Counted from the first letter of the stretch, positions 1-8,793 are shown. The stretch is 64,000 nt of DNA from an uncultured Candidatus Melainabacteria bacterium (GCA_947364235.1 CANARY010000005.1:62001-126000); one strand, 5' to 3'. Numbers and translations: made by a program. The notes: generated by a model not told the origin, from the sequence alone.

Positions 1-12
1 TAAATCTCAATA

Positions 13-228
13 TTAAGGTTTATGAAGAAATTTCTTTACAGCTATTTGTGTTAGTTTTCCTACTGCAAATAAAATTGCACTGGCAAAAGGAATAGGAGTA
101 ATCAATCCGATTCCTCCTGCAACAATCGGTAAATTATCAATTGTAACTTTTTTAGGTATTTGTTTAGTTATTTTTTTTATTTTTGCTGGTGTTTTTACTG
201 ATATAGTTTTAATAGCACTAATCTTCAT
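13..228 (-). CDS. Small putative membrane protein, 71 aa
   Basis: I do not recognise this protein. The first 30 residues are very basic (many Lys) and are followed by one hydrophobic stretch of about 25 residues (around 35-60, rich in Gly, Ile, Ala, Pro), then a basic tail ending KKFLHKP. This fits a single-span membrane or membrane-associated peptide. It diverges from lysS across a 69-bp gap. No Shine-Dalgarno sequence precedes the ATG; an AT-rich TATAAA-like run sits directly upstream, so a leaderless mRNA is possible. The short length and absence of a known family keep confidence moderate. Confidence 0.5.
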   Translation of the reverse strand: MKISAIKTISVKTPAKIKKITKQIPKKVTIDNLPIVAGGIGLITPIPFASAILFAVGKLTQIAVKKFLHKP

Positions 229-239
229 AATTTTATATT

Positions 240-253
240 AACACAAATGTGTT
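240..253. promoter_or_regulatory. Inverted repeat in the divergent promoter region
   Basis: AACACA-AA-TGTGTT forms a 6-bp-arm dyad between the divergent small gene and lysS. It could be an operator, but it is short, occurs in AT-rich DNA, and may be chance. Confidence 0.25.
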
Positions 254-297
254 TATGATAATATATAAACTATAAGCAATCTAAATGAGGATAAATT

Positions 298-1833
298 ATG
301 ACACAGCAAACAAAAGAGCCTATTTCGGCAAAAGAAACAATAAGACAAACTAGAATTCAAAAACTTGCAGAGCTCGCAGACAAAGGAATTAATCCATATC
401 CTTATGCATTTGATAAAGATGCTGATGCAAAAGATTTGCAGGAAAAATACAAAGACCTGTCTGCTGGAGAAGAAACTGAAGATTATTATTCTGTAGCAGG
501 AAGAGTTATGGCTGTTAGAAATTCAGGTATGTTTATCGATTTGATGGATACAACAGGAAAAATTCAGATATTTTCTCATAAAGAAAATATGGATCCTGAA
601 ATGGTTAAAACGCTCAAATTAGTTGATATTGGTGATATTCTTGGATTTTACGGTTCAATTAGAAGGACTCCAAGAGGTGAATTATCTGTAAAAGCAAAAA
701 GTTTTAGAGTGCTTTCAAAATCTCTTCTTCCGCTTCCTAATAAACAAATCAGTGAAGAAAAGCTTGAGCAGCTTAAATCTCACCACACAATGTCTGATAC
801 TGAAACTAAGTACCGCCAAAGGTATCTTGATTTAATTGTAAACGAAAGTACAAGAGATACTTTAAGAAAAAGAAGTTTAATTATTCAAAAGGTACGTGAA
901 TACCTTTACAAGCAAGGGTTTATTGAAGTTGAAACTCCAATGCTTCATACTCAGGCATCTGGTGCAAATGCAAGACCGTTTATGACTCATCATAACGCTT
1001 TAGATATGGATTTAACATTAAGAATCGCTCCGGAGCTTCATTTAAAAAGGCTTATGGTCGGCGGTTTGAACGATAAAATATTTGAACTTTCAAGATGTTT
1101 CAGAAACGAAGGTATTGATACTCGTCATAACCCTGAATTTACAATGATTGAGCTATACCAGTCTTTTGTTGATTACAATGAGATGATGGCTTTGACTGAA
1201 AACCTTGTTGCTTATGTTGCGCAAGAAGTTCTTGGTACAATGAAAGTTAAATACGGAGAGCACGAAATCGATTTGACACCTCCATGGGATAGAAAAACTA
1301 TGATTGGAGCTATAAAAGAAATGACTGGTGTTGATTTCGGTGAATTCTTTACTGCAAAAGAAGCTTATGACAAAGCAAAAGCTATGCATGTTGAAGTTGA
1401 TGAAGAAATGAACTGGGGTCAGGTAATTGAAGCAGTATTTGAAGAAAAAGTTGAACCGACTCTTATTCAGCCTATTCATATCATTGATTATCCAAGAGAA
1501 ATTTCTCCGCTTGCAAAAGTTCACAGAGATAATGACAGATTAACTGAACGTTTTGAAACACGTGTAAATGGCTGGGAAATTGCAAATGCGTTCTCAGAAT
1601 TAACTGATCCAATTGACCAGAGACATCGTTTTGAAGCTCAAGCTTTAGCAAAAGCTAATGGAGACGAAGAAGCAATGGAAATTGATGAAGATTACATCAA
1701 TGCTCTCGAGTACGGATTGGCGCCTACAGGCGGTATGGGAATGGGAATTGACAGGCTGGTAATGCTTCTTACCAACTCGCCTACAATAAGAGACGTAATC
1801 GCGTTCCCGACTTTGAAAAAAATAGAAAACTAA
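298..1833 (+). CDS. lysS: Lysyl-tRNA synthetase (class II)
   Basis: Charges tRNA-Lys with lysine in the cytoplasm. At 511 aa it is the usual length for bacterial class II LysRS. An N-terminal OB-fold anticodon-binding domain (about residues 60-170) is followed by the class II catalytic core. Motif 2 is visible as FRNEGIDTRHNPEF, and motif 3 as GMGMGIDRLVML near the C-terminus. The ATG start has a GAGGA Shine-Dalgarno 6 nt upstream. thiL follows after a short gap holding a GC-rich hairpin. A tRNA-Lys(UUU) gene, its substrate, is elsewhere in the window (22880-22955). Confidence 0.97.
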   Translation: MTQQTKEPISAKETIRQTRIQKLAELADKGINPYPYAFDKDADAKDLQEKYKDLSAGEETEDYYSVAGRVMAVRNSGMFIDLMDTTGKIQIFSHKENMDPEMVKTLKLVDIGDILGFYGSIRRTPRGELSVKAKSFRVLSKSLLPLPNKQISEEKLEQLKSHHTMSDTETKYRQRYLDLIVNESTRDTLRKRSLIIQKVREYLYKQGFIEVETPMLHTQASGANARPFMTHHNALDMDLTLRIAPELHLKRLMVGGLNDKIFELSRCFRNEGIDTRHNPEFTMIELYQSFVDYNEMMALTENLVAYVAQEVLGTMKVKYGEHEIDLTPPWDRKTMIGAIKEMTGVDFGEFFTAKEAYDKAKAMHVEVDEEMNWGQVIEAVFEEKVEPTLIQPIHIIDYPREISPLAKVHRDNDRLTERFETRVNGWEIANAFSELTDPIDQRHRFEAQALAKANGDEEAMEIDEDYINALEYGLAPTGGMGMGIDRLVMLLTNSPTIRDVIAFPTLKKIEN

Positions 1834-1839
1834 TTGTAA

Positions 1840-1865
1840 GGGCGGAGCTTTTTAAAGCTCCGCCC
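1840..1865 (+). terminator. GC-rich hairpin between lysS and thiL, possible weak terminator
   Basis: A perfect 12-bp inverted repeat (GGGCGGAGCTTT / AAAGCTCCGCCC) with a tiny loop starts just after the lysS stop. No long T tract follows (CTCTT), so it may be an attenuating or RNA-stabilising hairpin rather than a full terminator. Confidence 0.5.
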
Positions 1866-1877
1866 CTCTTAAATGCC

Positions 1878-2738
1878 ATGAAAGAACAAGATTTTATAGA
1901 TATAATTAAAAAACAAATAGGGGATGAATTTCTTGGAGATGACTGCGCTTATCTTAAAGAGTTTGGAATAGTAGTTTCTCAAGACAGCCTTATAGAAGAT
2001 GTTCATTTTAAACGCAAATGGTGCACGCCGTTTCAGCTCGGGTATAAGTCTATAACGGTTAATATTAGTGATATTCTTGCATCCGGGGCAAAGCCTGCTT
2101 ATCTTACAATTGCACTTTCTTTGCCTGATGATATTGATGATAATTTTGTCAAGCAATTTTATTCCGGAGCAAAATCAGCTTTAAATGGTGCAAAAATTAT
2201 TGGAGGAGATATTACAGGAGGTAAATATATTTCAGTTTCTGTTACAGCTATTGGTAAGACAGAAGGACGCAGAATATCTTCAAGAAGCCATGCCAGAGCT
2301 GGGTATAAAGTTATTACAAGGGGTGAATACGGGTTGAGTTCAGCAGGGCTTAATGCTTTAGTAAATGGAGTGAAGAATGAAAAATTAATTAGAGCCCACT
2401 TAGAGCCAAAATTAGATGAAGATTTTTCAAAGAGTATCTCTGAGCAAATTCAAACTGATTACGCAATGATGGACACGTCAGACGGCTTAGCTGATGCTTT
2501 ATTTAAAATTGCTGAAGCAAGCGGCTTAAGTATTGTTTCAAATGAAATACAAGGTATGTATGGAGCTGAAGATTATCACCTTATAGCAGCAGTTCCGGAA
2601 GAGTTTCTTAAAAAGTTGACAAATTTTTATATTGTTGGAGAAGTTGTAGAAAAACAGGATTTTGTTTTAAAAATTGGGCATAAAGAATACAAGAATTATG
2701 ATGAGTTAAAACTTTTTGACCATTTTAGGAGAGGTTAG
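1878..2738 (+). CDS. thiL: Thiamine-monophosphate kinase
   Basis: Phosphorylates thiamine monophosphate to the cofactor thiamine diphosphate using ATP. The 286-aa protein has the PurM/AIR-synthase-like fold of ThiL: an N-terminal GDDCA metal-binding motif (about residues 20-24), DSLIEDVHF, then NISDILASGAKP, GGDITGG and the C-terminal MDTSDGLADAL motif. It is slightly shorter than typical ThiL (about 320). Its end abuts the ispD start, so the two are probably co-transcribed. The ATG at 1878 has no convincing Shine-Dalgarno. No TPP riboswitch is visible upstream. Confidence 0.93.
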   Translation: MKEQDFIDIIKKQIGDEFLGDDCAYLKEFGIVVSQDSLIEDVHFKRKWCTPFQLGYKSITVNISDILASGAKPAYLTIALSLPDDIDDNFVKQFYSGAKSALNGAKIIGGDITGGKYISVSVTAIGKTEGRRISSRSHARAGYKVITRGEYGLSSAGLNALVNGVKNEKLIRAHLEPKLDEDFSKSISEQIQTDYAMMDTSDGLADALFKIAEASGLSIVSNEIQGMYGAEDYHLIAAVPEEFLKKLTNFYIVGEVVEKQDFVLKIGHKEYKNYDELKLFDHFRRG

Positions 2739-2739
2739 T

Positions 2740-3390
2740 ATGAATAAATTTTCGGTTATTATAACAGCAGGCGGAACTTCGTCAAGGTACGGAAATAAAA
2801 ATAAGTTGCTAGAATATTTAGATGAGAAAACAGTGATAGAACATACTGTATCTGCATTTTTGGATTTTGAAGATATAACAGAAATTATAATTCCGACCAA
2901 TAATTCAATAAAAAATGAAATTGTTTCTTTGTTGAATGATAATAGAATTAAGATAGTTGAGGGCGGTGATTCTCGTCAGAAATCTGTGTTTAATGCATTA
3001 AAATATGTGAATAATGAATATGTAATAATTCATGACGGTGCTCGTCCTCTTATTAAGTCTGGTGTTATTTCTCAGGTCATGGATTTAGTTGAAAGAAATG
3101 GTGCTGTCTCTGTAATGACAAAAACAACTGATACTATTAAAGAAGTGGATTCTAATGGACGTATAATCAAGACTATTGACCGTTCAAAACTTTATAATAC
3201 CCAGACTCCTCAAGCGTTTAAAACTACTGTTATTCTTGAAGCGCATGAGAAGTTGAAAGATGGAAACTTTACAGATGATTCTTCTATGCTGGAAGAGTTG
3301 GATATTCCGGTTTATATAGTAAATGGAAGTTATACAAATATAAAAATTACTACAAAAAGTGATTTAGATTTTGCAAAACTTTATATTTAG
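2740..3390 (+). CDS. ispD: 2-C-methyl-D-erythritol 4-phosphate cytidylyltransferase
   Basis: Third enzyme of the MEP isoprenoid pathway: joins CTP and MEP to give CDP-ME. The 216-aa protein shows the nucleotidyltransferase start IITAGGTSSRYGNKNK, the central VIIHDGARPL and the late NTQTPQAF motif of IspD. I chose ATG 2740 over a longer TTG start at 2716 because AGGAGAGG lies just upstream and the family begins a few residues before the AGG motif. It follows thiL with a 1-nt gap. A second MEP-pathway gene, dxr, is at 26328. Confidence 0.95.
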   Translation: MNKFSVIITAGGTSSRYGNKNKLLEYLDEKTVIEHTVSAFLDFEDITEIIIPTNNSIKNEIVSLLNDNRIKIVEGGDSRQKSVFNALKYVNNEYVIIHDGARPLIKSGVISQVMDLVERNGAVSVMTKTTDTIKEVDSNGRIIKTIDRSKLYNTQTPQAFKTTVILEAHEKLKDGNFTDDSSMLEELDIPVYIVNGSYTNIKITTKSDLDFAKLYI

Positions 3391-3453
3391 TCTAAAAGGC
3401 TGAGACTAAATATTAATGTATTTGTATCAATAAAATCTTATAGTGTAAACACT

Positions 3454-4359
3454 ATGAAAAGACTTTTATCAATATTTTTTATATTAGTATATATTTCTTG
3501 CGGAGTGCCTGTTTCACTTGCTGCTCCGGCACAAACAGCAGCAATTTCTAAAATTGAAAATAATATCTACGGATTTGAATACAAGAAAGATTCAACCCAA
3601 AAGCGCGTTGAACGTTTGGAGCAAACTGTGTATGGTAAAATTTCTTCGGGAGATTTGAACAAAAGGCTTAAGAAGCTTTCTGAAGATATTTCAGCAGATG
3701 TAATAGGGCTTGAGATTGATCCGGTTGAAGATACTTTTGCAGAAGCTGATAAAGTTGCAGAGGACAGTTCGGTTAATTATCCGGTTGTAGATGAAATCGA
3801 GAAAAAAATATTTAACACAACGCATAAAGATAGAGACTTCCATACACGTATTGTTACTATTGAGAAAAAACTTTTTGGTAAAGTTTATGATGTGGATGAT
3901 TATTCAACCCGCATGGATAGAATAAAAGCAGAAGTTATGCCTGAAAGCGTTGACACTGACAGGTTTGCTCACGAATACCGCGATAATCGTGATAATAGTT
4001 TAAGTTCTAATGATATCGGCGGAACAGGTTTTAGCAGATTCAGCATGCCGTTTGGACAGAAAAATTATACACGTCCTTATGCAAACTATGGTGATGAATT
4101 TACTACCGGTTCAGCTGCTCCTATGCCGTCACAATCTATGCAGCCAAATCTTAATGATGAGCTTGCTCAAATGGAATACGAAATGTTTGGAACGGAATTT
4201 TCAAATGAAGACACTGCACAGCGAATTAAACGTTTGAATAGTGTTAATAAAGCTAAAAAATCATCGCATAGATATGATTCTAATAAGTTCCAGCAAAGAA
4301 TGTCTACTGCTATGGAAATCGGTGCAATGATTTTGATGATTCTTGCAATGGTTCTATAA
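3454..4359 (+). CDS. Secreted protein with paired E-x-x-[IVLM]-[FY]-G repeats
   Basis: Function unknown. A signal peptide (residues 1 to about 24, ending VSLAAPA) precedes a charged region. I see five copies of a motif of the form IE-xx-(I/V/L/M)-(F/Y)-(G/N) followed about 15 residues later by R(L/I/M)-xx-(L/I): near residues 33, 55, 111, 132 and 242. Copies 1-2 and 3-4 share their junction, so the end of one is the start of the next. The C-terminus is hydrophobic (IGAMILMILAMVL), a possible anchor. There is no Shine-Dalgarno; a TATAGT hexamer ends 9 nt before the ATG, so the mRNA may be nearly leaderless. It converges with the Tic20-like gene, 2 nt apart. Confidence 0.75.
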   Translation: MKRLLSIFFILVYISCGVPVSLAAPAQTAAISKIENNIYGFEYKKDSTQKRVERLEQTVYGKISSGDLNKRLKKLSEDISADVIGLEIDPVEDTFAEADKVAEDSSVNYPVVDEIEKKIFNTTHKDRDFHTRIVTIEKKLFGKVYDVDDYSTRMDRIKAEVMPESVDTDRFAHEYRDNRDNSLSSNDIGGTGFSRFSMPFGQKNYTRPYANYGDEFTTGSAAPMPSQSMQPNLNDELAQMEYEMFGTEFSNEDTAQRIKRLNSVNKAKKSSHRYDSNKFQQRMSTAMEIGAMILMILAMVL

Positions 4360-4361
4360 TA

Positions 4362-4769
4362 TTATTTACGGCCTGTATTAGTATTAATAATATTAGACAC
4401 CCAAGGTATGTAACTATAAAGTCCCATAAACGATGTAATTGCAAGATAAAGAATTATCAGTGTTGTAAAACCTTGAATAATTGAAAGTCCGAACAGATAA
4501 GGAAGCGGCATATTTATAAAATACGGTATAGCATTAACTACTGGTATTCTATATAGAATCACATAGATAAGCTCTGCGAAAACAGTTAATAAAAAATATG
4601 CAATAGAAAGAAATATTGACTGTAAGATATGATACATTAGAAATGGCGTTACATGTTTTTTTAATAAAGCTGCAACAAGAAGCCATATAAATCCTGCTCC
4701 TCCTGCTGTTAAATAAGAAGCAGCTGATATTATTCTTTCAATCGGATATATTTGTCTAGAAGGCTGCAA
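4362..4769 (-). CDS. Tic20-like multispan membrane protein
   Basis: A small protein with about four hydrophobic helices. The pattern (RIISAASYL at the start, FLMYHILQSIFL in the middle, a final helix ending in SFMGLYSYIPWVSNII) resembles the cyanobacterial Tic20/Ycf60 or DUF4870-like family, but I hold the family name loosely. The gene overlaps the end of the upstream TPR gene. I chose TTG 4769, which has an AAGGAG Shine-Dalgarno 6 nt upstream; an ATG at 4805 gives 12 more residues but has no ribosome site. It is last in the minus-strand rpiB-rsfS-TPR cluster. Confidence 0.65.
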   Translation of the reverse strand: MQPSRQIYPIERIISAASYLTAGGAGFIWLLVAALLKKHVTPFLMYHILQSIFLSIAYFLLTVFAELIYVILYRIPVVNAIPYFINMPLPYLFGLSIIQGFTTLIILYLAITSFMGLYSYIPWVSNIINTNTGRK

Positions 4770-5826
4770 CGATTTCTCCTTTTCTTTCTTCTTCAATAAA
4801 ATCATCTAAAACTTGAATAAATACAAGCTTGTACTCGTCATTTTCAGGGCGCATATTAACTGCAGCTCTATATGAATGAATTGAACGTTCTATCTCGTTA
4901 TTCATATAGTAAACATTTGCAATCAATAGATAAATACTTGGATCAAGCTTATTAATTTTAAGAGCTTCTTTATATTGTGATTCTGCTTCTGTGTATTTTT
5001 TTATGTTTGAATACAAGTTGCCTGATAAAATGTAAGCATTTGCTTCATTTGGATTAATTTCGATTGCTTTCTTATAAAGCTCAGCTGCATCTTCATAATC
5101 TTTAAAGTCAGATTTTGCTATAGCGTAGCAAATGTAAGCTTTATAATTATCTCCCGGCAGTGCGATTGCTTTTTCAAAATAATCATAACATTTTTCTTTG
5201 TCTTTATTTACAGCGAGTGTATTTGCGATACAAAGAGCTACTGTTTTGTTATCAGGAGCTAATGCGAATACTTTATAATAATATTCAAGTGCTTTATTGT
5301 AATCAAAAAGCTTGAAACATACATTTCCTAAATCTACAAGAGCTGTAAGATTTTCTGCATCAAGTGAAAGAGCTTTTTCGTAGTAAGCTCTTGCTTCAAC
5401 GTAGTCTTCAAAATCGTGATATAAAAGAGCAATTGCGTTATAAATTTCAGGATCTTGAGAGTTGAAGTCAAGGGTTCTATTGTAATAATGTAAAGCTTTC
5501 GGGAAGTTTTTAAGCTCAGCGTAAGTATTTGCCATGTTGTAATATACAAGGTAATTGCTAGGATTTACAAGCATAGCTTGATTAAAATATTTCAAAGCTT
5601 TTTTATATTCTTTTGAATAATACCAGATACTTCCAAGGTTTAGAAGTGTCTGAAGGTCTTTAGGATCAATTTCCAGCAGGCTTTCATATACAGAAATAAC
5701 TTTTTCATACTGGCTGTCCATTGCATAATACTTTGCAAGTTCATGGTAATGGTCTGTGTTATTAGGCTCAAGAGCCATTTTTAAAACAGTTTTTTCAATA
5801 GCTTTGTTTAATTCTTTTTTATCCAT
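4756..5826 (-). CDS. TPR-repeat protein, 356 aa
   Basis: Almost entirely tandem tetratricopeptide repeats (about ten 34-residue units), each with the W/Y-LG-Y-A-F-A-P pattern, for example ALKYFNQAMLVNPSNYLVYY and EARAYYEKALSLDAENLTAL. Such proteins scaffold protein-protein interactions; no catalytic domain is visible. I chose ATG 5826 (MDKKELNK) rather than an upstream start inside rsfS because it follows the rsfS stop by 4 nt and has a GAAAG-type ribosome site. Its position after rpiB and rsfS suggests cytoplasmic housekeeping, but no specific role can be read. Confidence 0.85.
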   Translation of the reverse strand: MDKKELNKAIEKTVLKMALEPNNTDHYHELAKYYAMDSQYEKVISVYESLLEIDPKDLQTLLNLGSIWYYSKEYKKALKYFNQAMLVNPSNYLVYYNMANTYAELKNFPKALHYYNRTLDFNSQDPEIYNAIALLYHDFEDYVEARAYYEKALSLDAENLTALVDLGNVCFKLFDYNKALEYYYKVFALAPDNKTVALCIANTLAVNKDKEKCYDYFEKAIALPGDNYKAYICYAIAKSDFKDYEDAAELYKKAIEINPNEANAYILSGNLYSNIKKYTEAESQYKEALKINKLDPSIYLLIANVYYMNNEIERSIHSYRAAVNMRPENDEYKLVFIQVLDDFIEEERKGEIVAAF

Positions 5827-5830
5827 TTTA

Positions 5831-6238
5831 TTATCTTTCAATATCTTTGTATTCAGAGTAATCTTTAGATTCTTCCATCCATTTATCTTGAGGAACGCTG
5901 AATGCATGGTTCCAGAATTTTTCTATTGCATAAGCTTCTCTTTCATCCTGATGCAGTATATGTATTACGACATCACCGTAATCAATAAGATTCCAGCGGT
6001 TTTTAACATCGTTTTCTCTTCCCAAAGGCAAACGTGCAAAAGTTGCTTTGATTTTATCAGAAAGCTTTTCTGTAAGTGCTTTTACCTGAGTATTTGTCTG
6101 TGCAGAACAGATAACAAAATAATCTGCAAACGATGAAACATTGCTTATATTTAAAATAGAAATATCTTTAGCTATTCCTTCATCTAAAAACCTAGCTGCT
6201 ATACAAGCCAGCTTATATGATGTTAATTCTTCGTTCAT
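5831..6238 (-). CDS. rsfS: Ribosomal silencing factor RsfS (Iojap-like)
   Basis: RsfS binds ribosomal protein uL14 and blocks 30S-50S joining when nutrients are scarce. The 135-aa protein has the diagnostic core SSFADYFVICSAQTNTQ (about residues 35-51), WNLIDYGDVVIHIL, and the ending REAYAIEKFW. The start codon overlaps the rpiB stop by 1 nt (TAATG), indicating translational coupling. The TPR gene follows after 4 nt. Confidence 0.95.
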   Translation of the reverse strand: MNEELTSYKLACIAARFLDEGIAKDISILNISNVSSFADYFVICSAQTNTQVKALTEKLSDKIKATFARLPLGRENDVKNRWNLIDYGDVVIHILHQDEREAYAIEKFWNHAFSVPQDKWMEESKDYSEYKDIER

Positions 6239-6663
6239 TAAATCTCCAACATGTCTATTCTTTTAGTGTGCCTGCCGCCTTCAAATTCAGTCTTAATCCA
6301 GATATCTGTTATATCAAGTGCAAGACCTGAACCTGTAATTCTTTCTCCAAGGCAAAGTATATTTGAATCATTATGCATTCTTGTCATTCTTGCTGTAAAA
6401 GTATCAGTGCAGTGTGAAGCTCTTATACCTTTAAACCTGTTTGCAGCAATTGACATTCCAATACCAGTTCCGCATACAAGTATGCCTCTGCAGCCAGTCT
6501 CTAAAACTTTTTTGGCAGCTTCTTTTGCGATTACAGGATAATCACAAGATTCTGCTGAATAACAGCCTAAATCAATTATTTCAATATCCTGTTTTTTTAA
6601 ATGTTCTATTATTTTATTCTTCAGGCTGTATCCGCCATGGTCTGAGCCTATTACTATTTGCAT
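6238..6663 (-). CDS. rpiB: Ribose-5-phosphate isomerase B
   Basis: Interconverts ribose-5-phosphate and ribulose-5-phosphate in the pentose phosphate pathway. At 141 aa it is the standard RpiB length. Visible motifs are the N-terminal IGSDHGGYSLK, the active-site CGTGIGMSIAANR and the HNDSNILCLGER segment. I chose ATG 6663 (MQIVIGSDHGG) rather than a longer TTG start because the family begins here and a GGGA ribosome site lies upstream. It is the first gene of a minus-strand operon with rsfS and the TPR gene. Confidence 0.95.
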   Translation of the reverse strand: MQIVIGSDHGGYSLKNKIIEHLKKQDIEIIDLGCYSAESCDYPVIAKEAAKKVLETGCRGILVCGTGIGMSIAANRFKGIRASHCTDTFTARMTRMHNDSNILCLGERITGSGLALDITDIWIKTEFEGGRHTKRIDMLEI

Positions 6664-6679
6664 AACTAAATTTTCCCTT

Positions 6680-6743
6680 TGTAACAATTGTAACATTTTT
6701 GAAATAATTTATCAATAATGAACATTTTTTATATTTAATAAAG
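6680..6743 (+). promoter_or_regulatory. Candidate promoter of the calpain-like gene, weak match to a recurrent bipartite element
   Basis: TTTGTAACAA (6678-6687), repeated in part as TTGTAACA (6689-6696), is followed after 36 bp by an AT-rich 20-mer (6724-6743) ending in AAAG. The 20-mer matches the box ATACTTTATATAT-N3-TAAG at about 13 of 17 fixed positions. The arrangement resembles the stronger elements at 21708-21777, 45528-45599 and 55111-55181 but is clearly more degenerate. Confidence 0.35.
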
Positions 6744-6745
6744 AT

Positions 6746-7504
6746 ATGTTAGGTCGTATTCAAGCTGTAAATACTTCATTCAGAGCGTCAATTTCTGATA
6801 AAGACATTGATGCTTTTGAGCATGCAAAACAGCATTTCAGCGACTGCTATTTAATGTCTTCGCTTGAAACTCTTTCACAAACGCCTAATGGAAGACAGGT
6901 ATTAAAAGAACAGATTCAATACGACGATAAAAATCCAAAACTTCTAAACTGCTATCTTTATTCAGAAGATGGCGTAAAAGAAAAATATACAATACCAACA
7001 AATGCTGTTGTTGGTAAATATGAAAAATTATATCGTCTTCAGCCAAACGAAATAGTCAGAAGCATGGATATTTCTATAGATCAGTATGAGACTAAACATA
7101 AATCAAAACCCTGGATTTGCAGAATTGCAGATAGTTTGAATACTTACACTTTTGAAAAGAACATGCCTTCCCATTTTATGAAAGTTTTAACCGGCGTAGA
7201 ACCAAGAGTAATTGCTGAAACCGATTTTAATCTGGATTTAAGCAGTTACAAAAATGAAGTCATGCAGCTTTTTGAACGGATGGATAAAGAAAAAGAACAC
7301 AGCTTTGTAATCGGAACTGGTATGAAAATGCTTGACGGAAGGCATTGGCACGTATATGTTATTCAGGATGTTGATTTAGAAGAAGGAACAATTACAGTAA
7401 AAGAAAAACGCGGTAATAAGCCCCGTAAAATGAAAATAAATACAGCATTAAATACATTCAAATATATTGTTGGGTATTTTAATAGTGATTTAAAAAAAGG
7501 CTGA
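6746..7504 (+). CDS. Putative calpain-like cysteine peptidase
   Basis: The 252-aa protein shows the layout of a calpain-type (family C2, papain fold) peptidase. There is a candidate catalytic Cys in SDCYLMSSLETL (C34; compare the family pattern G-D/N-C-W-L-L), a late His in GRHWHVYVIQDVD (H202, or H200), and a possible third residue N224 in RGNKPRKM. These residues are seen; activity is inferred. No signal peptide is visible, although the first residues (RIQAVNTSFRA) are unusual. No Shine-Dalgarno precedes the ATG. It diverges from rpiB and converges with a histidine kinase gene. Confidence 0.55.
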   Translation: MLGRIQAVNTSFRASISDKDIDAFEHAKQHFSDCYLMSSLETLSQTPNGRQVLKEQIQYDDKNPKLLNCYLYSEDGVKEKYTIPTNAVVGKYEKLYRLQPNEIVRSMDISIDQYETKHKSKPWICRIADSLNTYTFEKNMPSHFMKVLTGVEPRVIAETDFNLDLSSYKNEVMQLFERMDKEKEHSFVIGTGMKMLDGRHWHVYVIQDVDLEEGTITVKEKRGNKPRKMKINTALNTFKYIVGYFNSDLKKG

Positions 7505-7517
7505 TAGTCTTTTACCC

Positions 7518-8777
7518 CTAAAATGGTATTTCAACGATAAAAGTAGAACCGTTGTTAACTTCGCTTTTTAATGAAATTTTTCCTTCGTGCAGTTCTACAA
7601 GTTCTTTTGTTATAGTTAACCCTAAACCAGTAGAACTTTCTTTCTTAGTATAAGCATTATCCAGTTGAACAAATTTAGCAAAAATTTTGCCATGGTATTT
7701 TTCATCTATGCCAATACCATTATCATGAACGGTAATTGTGAATTTTTCATCATCAGCATTAATGGAAATTTCAACAATATCATTTTCAGGAGAGTACTTT
7801 ATAGCATTGCTTGCAAGGTTATAAAGAATTTGTTGTATTTTTTGATAATCTGCAAATACTTCAAAATCAAAAGTCATATCTTTTTTTAATATAACATTCT
7901 TTTTTTGCGCAAGCGGTAATAGAATATTGCAGACTTCATCGACAGCTCTGCTGATAAAAAATGCGCTTTTGACAATTTTCATAGCGTTTGCTTCAATTTT
8001 TGACATGTCGAGAATTCCGTTAATCATTCCAAGCAAATGAGTAGCTGAAACTTTAATATCACTTACATATTCACATTGTTTAGGATTTAAATTCCCGTAA
8101 AGCTGAGTGCTTAAAATATCTGCAAAACCTAAAATAGAGTTTAAAGGAGTTCTCAACTCATGTGAAATATTCGCAAGAAACTCATTTTTAACTCTGTCTG
8201 CTTCCAGAATTTTTTCGTTCTGTTCTTTAATAGTTTTGTAAGCTTGATTTTTTTCTAAAATACCGTCTTTTAAAGCTTTTAACTGCATTTTGAATACGTT
8301 AGAAAGTTCTAAATCTTTTAATACATAAGAAAGTACAGAAGAAGCTGCATTTAAAGCATCTAAGTCAGCATTGGTATAAAATCTGTCTTCTCTTTTTGAC
8401 AGTACAATCACCCCGAAAACAGTCGATTTTATTGATATTTTTGCGACGAGGTAAGACTTTTGCCTGCTTCCTTGTAATTCAATTGTACTTACAATATCTG
8501 CTTCAGATGGTAATATACTGCCATCTTTTGAGAAAATAAATTCTTTTACTTTCTGTGACATTGGAAATATCTTTTCCTGTTCATAGTTGGCATGATTTTT
8601 ATAAGAATACTTAAGCTGTAAGCTGTCCGGATTAACAAAATAAATAAATCCTTCGTCAAATACAAGCATCTTCTCAAGTTTTCTAAAAATATTTACACCT
8701 GCATTTGAGCTGTTTAAATTAATTTCAAACAGCTCTGGTACAAGCTTTAATATTTTTTCAGGTGTTAATAATGGCAT
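7518..8777 (-). CDS. Histidine kinase, GAF-like sensor plus HisKA/HATPase
   Basis: A 419-aa cytoplasmic sensor kinase with no membrane segment. Residues about 20-155 look like a GAF domain, 160-195 are coiled coil, then HisKA with the phospho-acceptor H206 in NISHELRTPLN. The HATPase domain is complete: N box NLASNAIKYS (N324), G1 DNGIGI (352-357) and G2 TGLGL (383-387). It should therefore autophosphorylate. No response regulator is adjacent, so it is an orphan. A short gap separates it from the SNF2 helicase gene upstream, so the two may share a transcript with gpmI. Confidence 0.93.
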   Translation of the reverse strand: MPLLTPEKILKLVPELFEINLNSSNAGVNIFRKLEKMLVFDEGFIYFVNPDSLQLKYSYKNHANYEQEKIFPMSQKVKEFIFSKDGSILPSEADIVSTIELQGSRQKSYLVAKISIKSTVFGVIVLSKREDRFYTNADLDALNAASSVLSYVLKDLELSNVFKMQLKALKDGILEKNQAYKTIKEQNEKILEADRVKNEFLANISHELRTPLNSILGFADILSTQLYGNLNPKQCEYVSDIKVSATHLLGMINGILDMSKIEANAMKIVKSAFFISRAVDEVCNILLPLAQKKNVILKKDMTFDFEVFADYQKIQQILYNLASNAIKYSPENDIVEISINADDEKFTITVHDNGIGIDEKYHGKIFAKFVQLDNAYTKKESSTGLGLTITKELVELHEGKISLKSEVNNGSTFIVEIPF

Positions 8778-8793
8778 AATTATATTTTACCTT

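Noticed and set aside
1153-1524. Antisense open frame within lysS
   Set aside because: A shadow frame of a strongly conserved gene, with Phe/Asn-rich low-complexity translation and no ribosome site.
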